DNA from: Staphylococcus rostri | Lineage (GTDB): Bacteria; Bacillota; Bacilli; Staphylococcales; Staphylococcaceae | DNA: 32,973 bases | NCBI RefSeq assembly: GCF_002902145.1 | Contig: NZ_PPRF01000054.1 | Span: forward strand, 1-32,973 | Direction of reading: 5' to 3' | Shown: positions 31,347-32,973 of the stretch, piece after piece | Layout of the letters: every line of letters begins with the position of its first letter | Position numbering within the stretch: the first letter of the stretch is position 1 | Position numbers and translations under genes: made by a program | Notes under the pieces: model-generated | The model's database searches: none | Told to the model about the DNA's origin: nothing | Seen by the model: the letters and a program-made list of their open reading frames with translations, nothing else

Positions 31347-32834
31347 CTATAATATCGGTGACAATAGTTGGCTGATAGATTCTTTAAATTTAATCCATAA
31401 GCCACGTTGTGCATAACGTTCTTGCGTCAATTGTGAACAAACTTCTAAATCTTTCTCAAAGGTTTCACGTACTTGTTTTGCGACATCTTCATTATAAATA
31501 AACGCATTGACTTCAAAGTTTAATGTAAAGCTACGATGGTCCATATTCGTTGTACCAACGCTCGTGATTTCATCATCTATCGTCATTGTTTTCGCATGTA
31601 AAAAGCCGTTGTCGTATAGATGAACATTTACTCCCGCTTCTAATAAGCTCGCGACGTTTTTGTATGTTGCCCAATAAACGAATGGGTGGTCAGGTTTGTT
31701 CGGAATCATAATATTAACGTCCACACCACCAAGTGCTGCAATTTTAACGGCATCCATAAACGCACCATCGGGTATGAAGTAAGGCGTTTGAATATAAATT
31801 GATTTCTGTGCCATGGAGATCATTTTAAGATAACCATATTTCACTTGTTCCCATGATTCGTCGGGACCGCTTGATGCGATTTGAACGCCTGTATTATGTT
31901 CGGTATTAACGTGATTCTCAGGGAAATACTTCGGATCGTACACGATATTATTTCGGTGTGATTGGGAATTCCAGTCCAAAATAAAACGCAACTGTAAGGC
32001 ATTAACAGCTTCACCTTGAATACGCAAATGTGTATCACGCCAATAACCAAATTTTTTCGATAGACCTAAGTATTCCTTACCAACATTAAAGCCTCCGACA
32101 TAACCGATTTTGCCATCAATCACGACGATTTTACGATGGTTACGGTTGTTCATACGCAAGTTGATAAGTGGTAATTTTGAAGGGAAGAACGCTTCAACTT
32201 GCCCACCTTTTTCACGAAATACTTTAAAATCACGCAGCTTTAATGTACGCGACCCCATATCATCGTATAACATTTTTACTTCTAGACCTTCATCTAACTT
32301 TTGTTCTAACAGTGATAAAATCTCGCCACCAAGCATATCATTACGGAAAATGTAATATTGTATATGGATATATTTCTGTGCTTGTCGAATATCTTCTTTT
32401 AGGCGATCGAACTTTTGATGCCCGTCTGTAAGCAGTTCGATTTCGTTATGATTTGTGTAGAATGCGGCGTTGTTATACAGCAACATTTGAATCATATGAC
32501 TATAAGATTTTAAGTGAGGGTTGTCCGGATCAAAGGTACCTTCTTTTAGTTCTTTCAGTTGCTCATTGACCATCTTTTCTAAACCGATACGATCAGATTC
32601 GTCTAGTTTGAATAGCGATTTACGCTGTATTTGACGACCAAACAATAGGTATAAGATGAAACCTAAAATTGGTAACAGACCCAAAACGAGAATCCACGCC
32701 CAGATAGACTCGGCACTGCGTCTCTCCATGAAAATAATTGTGAATACAAAGGATAAGTTCAGAAGAAACAGACCAATGAATATATAATTACCAATAGCGT
32801 TACCGTCGAATAAAAATGAAAAAAGTATTTCCAT
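31347..32834 (-). CDS. cls: Cardiolipin synthase (Cls2 type)
   Basis: A 495-aa membrane enzyme that joins two phosphatidylglycerols into cardiolipin plus glycerol. There are two N-terminal transmembrane helices (about 12-32 and 43-63) and two phospholipase-D HKD motifs: [19 protein letters not shown] in the first half and [18 protein letters not shown] in the second. The C-terminus ([16 protein letters not shown]) matches S. aureus Cls2 as I remember it, the main housekeeping synthase. AAAAGGAG stands before the ATG. The promoter upstream is an extended -10. Confidence 0.95.
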   Translation of the reverse strand: MEILFSFLFDGNAIGNYIFIGLFLLNLSFVFTIIFMERRSAESIWAWILVLGLLPILGFILYLLFGRQIQRKSLFKLDESDRIGLEKMVNEQLKELKEGTFDPDNPHLKSYSHMIQMLLYNNAAFYTNHNEIELLTDGHQKFDRLKEDIRQAQKYIHIQYYIFRNDMLGGEILSLLEQKLDEGLEVKMLYDDMGSRTLKLRDFKVFREKGGQVEAFFPSKLPLINLRMNNRNHRKIVVIDGKIGYVGGFNVGKEYLGLSKKFGYWRDTHLRIQGEAVNALQLRFILDWNSQSHRNNIVYDPKYFPENHVNTEHNTGVQIASSGPDESWEQVKYGYLKMISMAQKSIYIQTPYFIPDGAFMDAVKIAALGGVDVNIMIPNKPDHPFVYWATYKNVASLLEAGVNVHLYDNGFLHAKTMTIDDEITSVGTTNMDHRSFTLNFEVNAFIYNEDVAKQVRETFEKDLEVCSQLTQERYAQRGLWIKFKESISQLLSPIL

Positions 32835-32867
32835 GGAATTGTCTCCTTTTCTTTATATCTTTTTCAT

Positions 32868-32876
32868 ATTGTAGCA
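32868..32876 (-). promoter_or_regulatory. cls extended -10 promoter
   Basis: On the minus strand TGCTACAAT (32876-32868) is an extended -10 about 35 nt before the cls start. The -35 region (TTATCT) is poor. Confidence 0.6.
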
Positions 32877-32910
32877 CTTTTTTATATAAAAGATAATGAA
32901 ATCATATTTA

Positions 32911-32939
32911 TTGACGTATACCTATATAGGGTATATTAT
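32911..32939 (+). promoter_or_regulatory. Promoter with embedded dyad for a gene beyond the window
   Basis: TTGACG (32911-32916), a 17-nt spacer and TATTAT (32934-32939) form a good plus-strand promoter. Within the spacer and -10 lies TATACC-N7-GGTATA (32917-32935), with a shifted inner palindrome CCTATATAGG (32921-32930). The form resembles operators of CsoR/CstR-type repressors. The last bases (TTGAGGG) look like a ribosome binding site for a gene starting just past 32973. Confidence 0.65.
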
Positions 32940-32973
32940 AAACGTATCAGATAAAGCAATGATGAATTGAGGG

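Overview
The window is a stretch of chromosomal core genome from a Staphylococcus. The proteins closely resemble staphylococcal GlpT, FbaA, MurZ, Rho, the F1Fo ATPase, MnaA, YidC and Cls2. The gene order murZ - regulator - aldA - rho - rpmE2 - tdk - prfA - prmC - tsaC - ptpB - DUF436 - glyA - upp - mnaA - atp operon - DUF1146 - murA - fabZ - ywpF - ssb - thi - yidC - HD - cls is the one I remember from S. aureus and relatives. Moderate GC and several differences from S. aureus (no tenA or sceD here, glpT beside the DUF2529 gene) point to another species, perhaps of the hyicus-intermedius group. The species guess is inference from memory.

Left part (1-6.8 kb): glpT (glycerol-3-phosphate antiporter), a convergent DUF2529 gene, fbaA (glycolytic aldolase), murZ (second UDP-GlcNAc enolpyruvyl transferase), a YodB/QsrR-like redox regulator and an aldehyde dehydrogenase. 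Most of these are separated by clear intrinsic terminators. Middle left (6.8-16.7 kb): rho, rpmE2, then tdk-prfA-prmC (overlapping translation and release-factor genes), a terminator, then tsaC-ptpB and DUF436-glyA-upp-mnaA (tRNA modification, arginine-phosphate phosphatase, one-carbon and uracil salvage, teichoic-acid sugar supply).

Middle (16.7-23.8 kb): the complete ATP synthase operon atpIBEFHAGDC, with a consensus promoter and a perfect 15-bp terminator. Two hairpins lie between atpE and atpF. Right middle (23.9-30.6 kb): DUF1146, murA, fabZ, convergent ywpF, an SSB-like gene with an ambiguous start, then a TPP riboswitch controlling thiD-thiM-thiE, and yidC. Right end (30.6-33 kb): an HD-domain hydrolase and cardiolipin synthase on the minus strand. 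The last 60 bases carry a promoter with an embedded dyad for a gene just outside the window.

I see no prophage, transposon, CRISPR array, tRNA or rRNA, and no undescribed multi-gene system. The most interesting signals are regulatory. They are: a long inverted repeat that encloses the TPP aptamer and suggests a specific translational switch; a dyad inside the rightmost promoter that resembles a CsoR/CstR-type operator; the SSB-like gene without a standard start codon at its expected N-terminus; and the atpE-atpF double hairpin.
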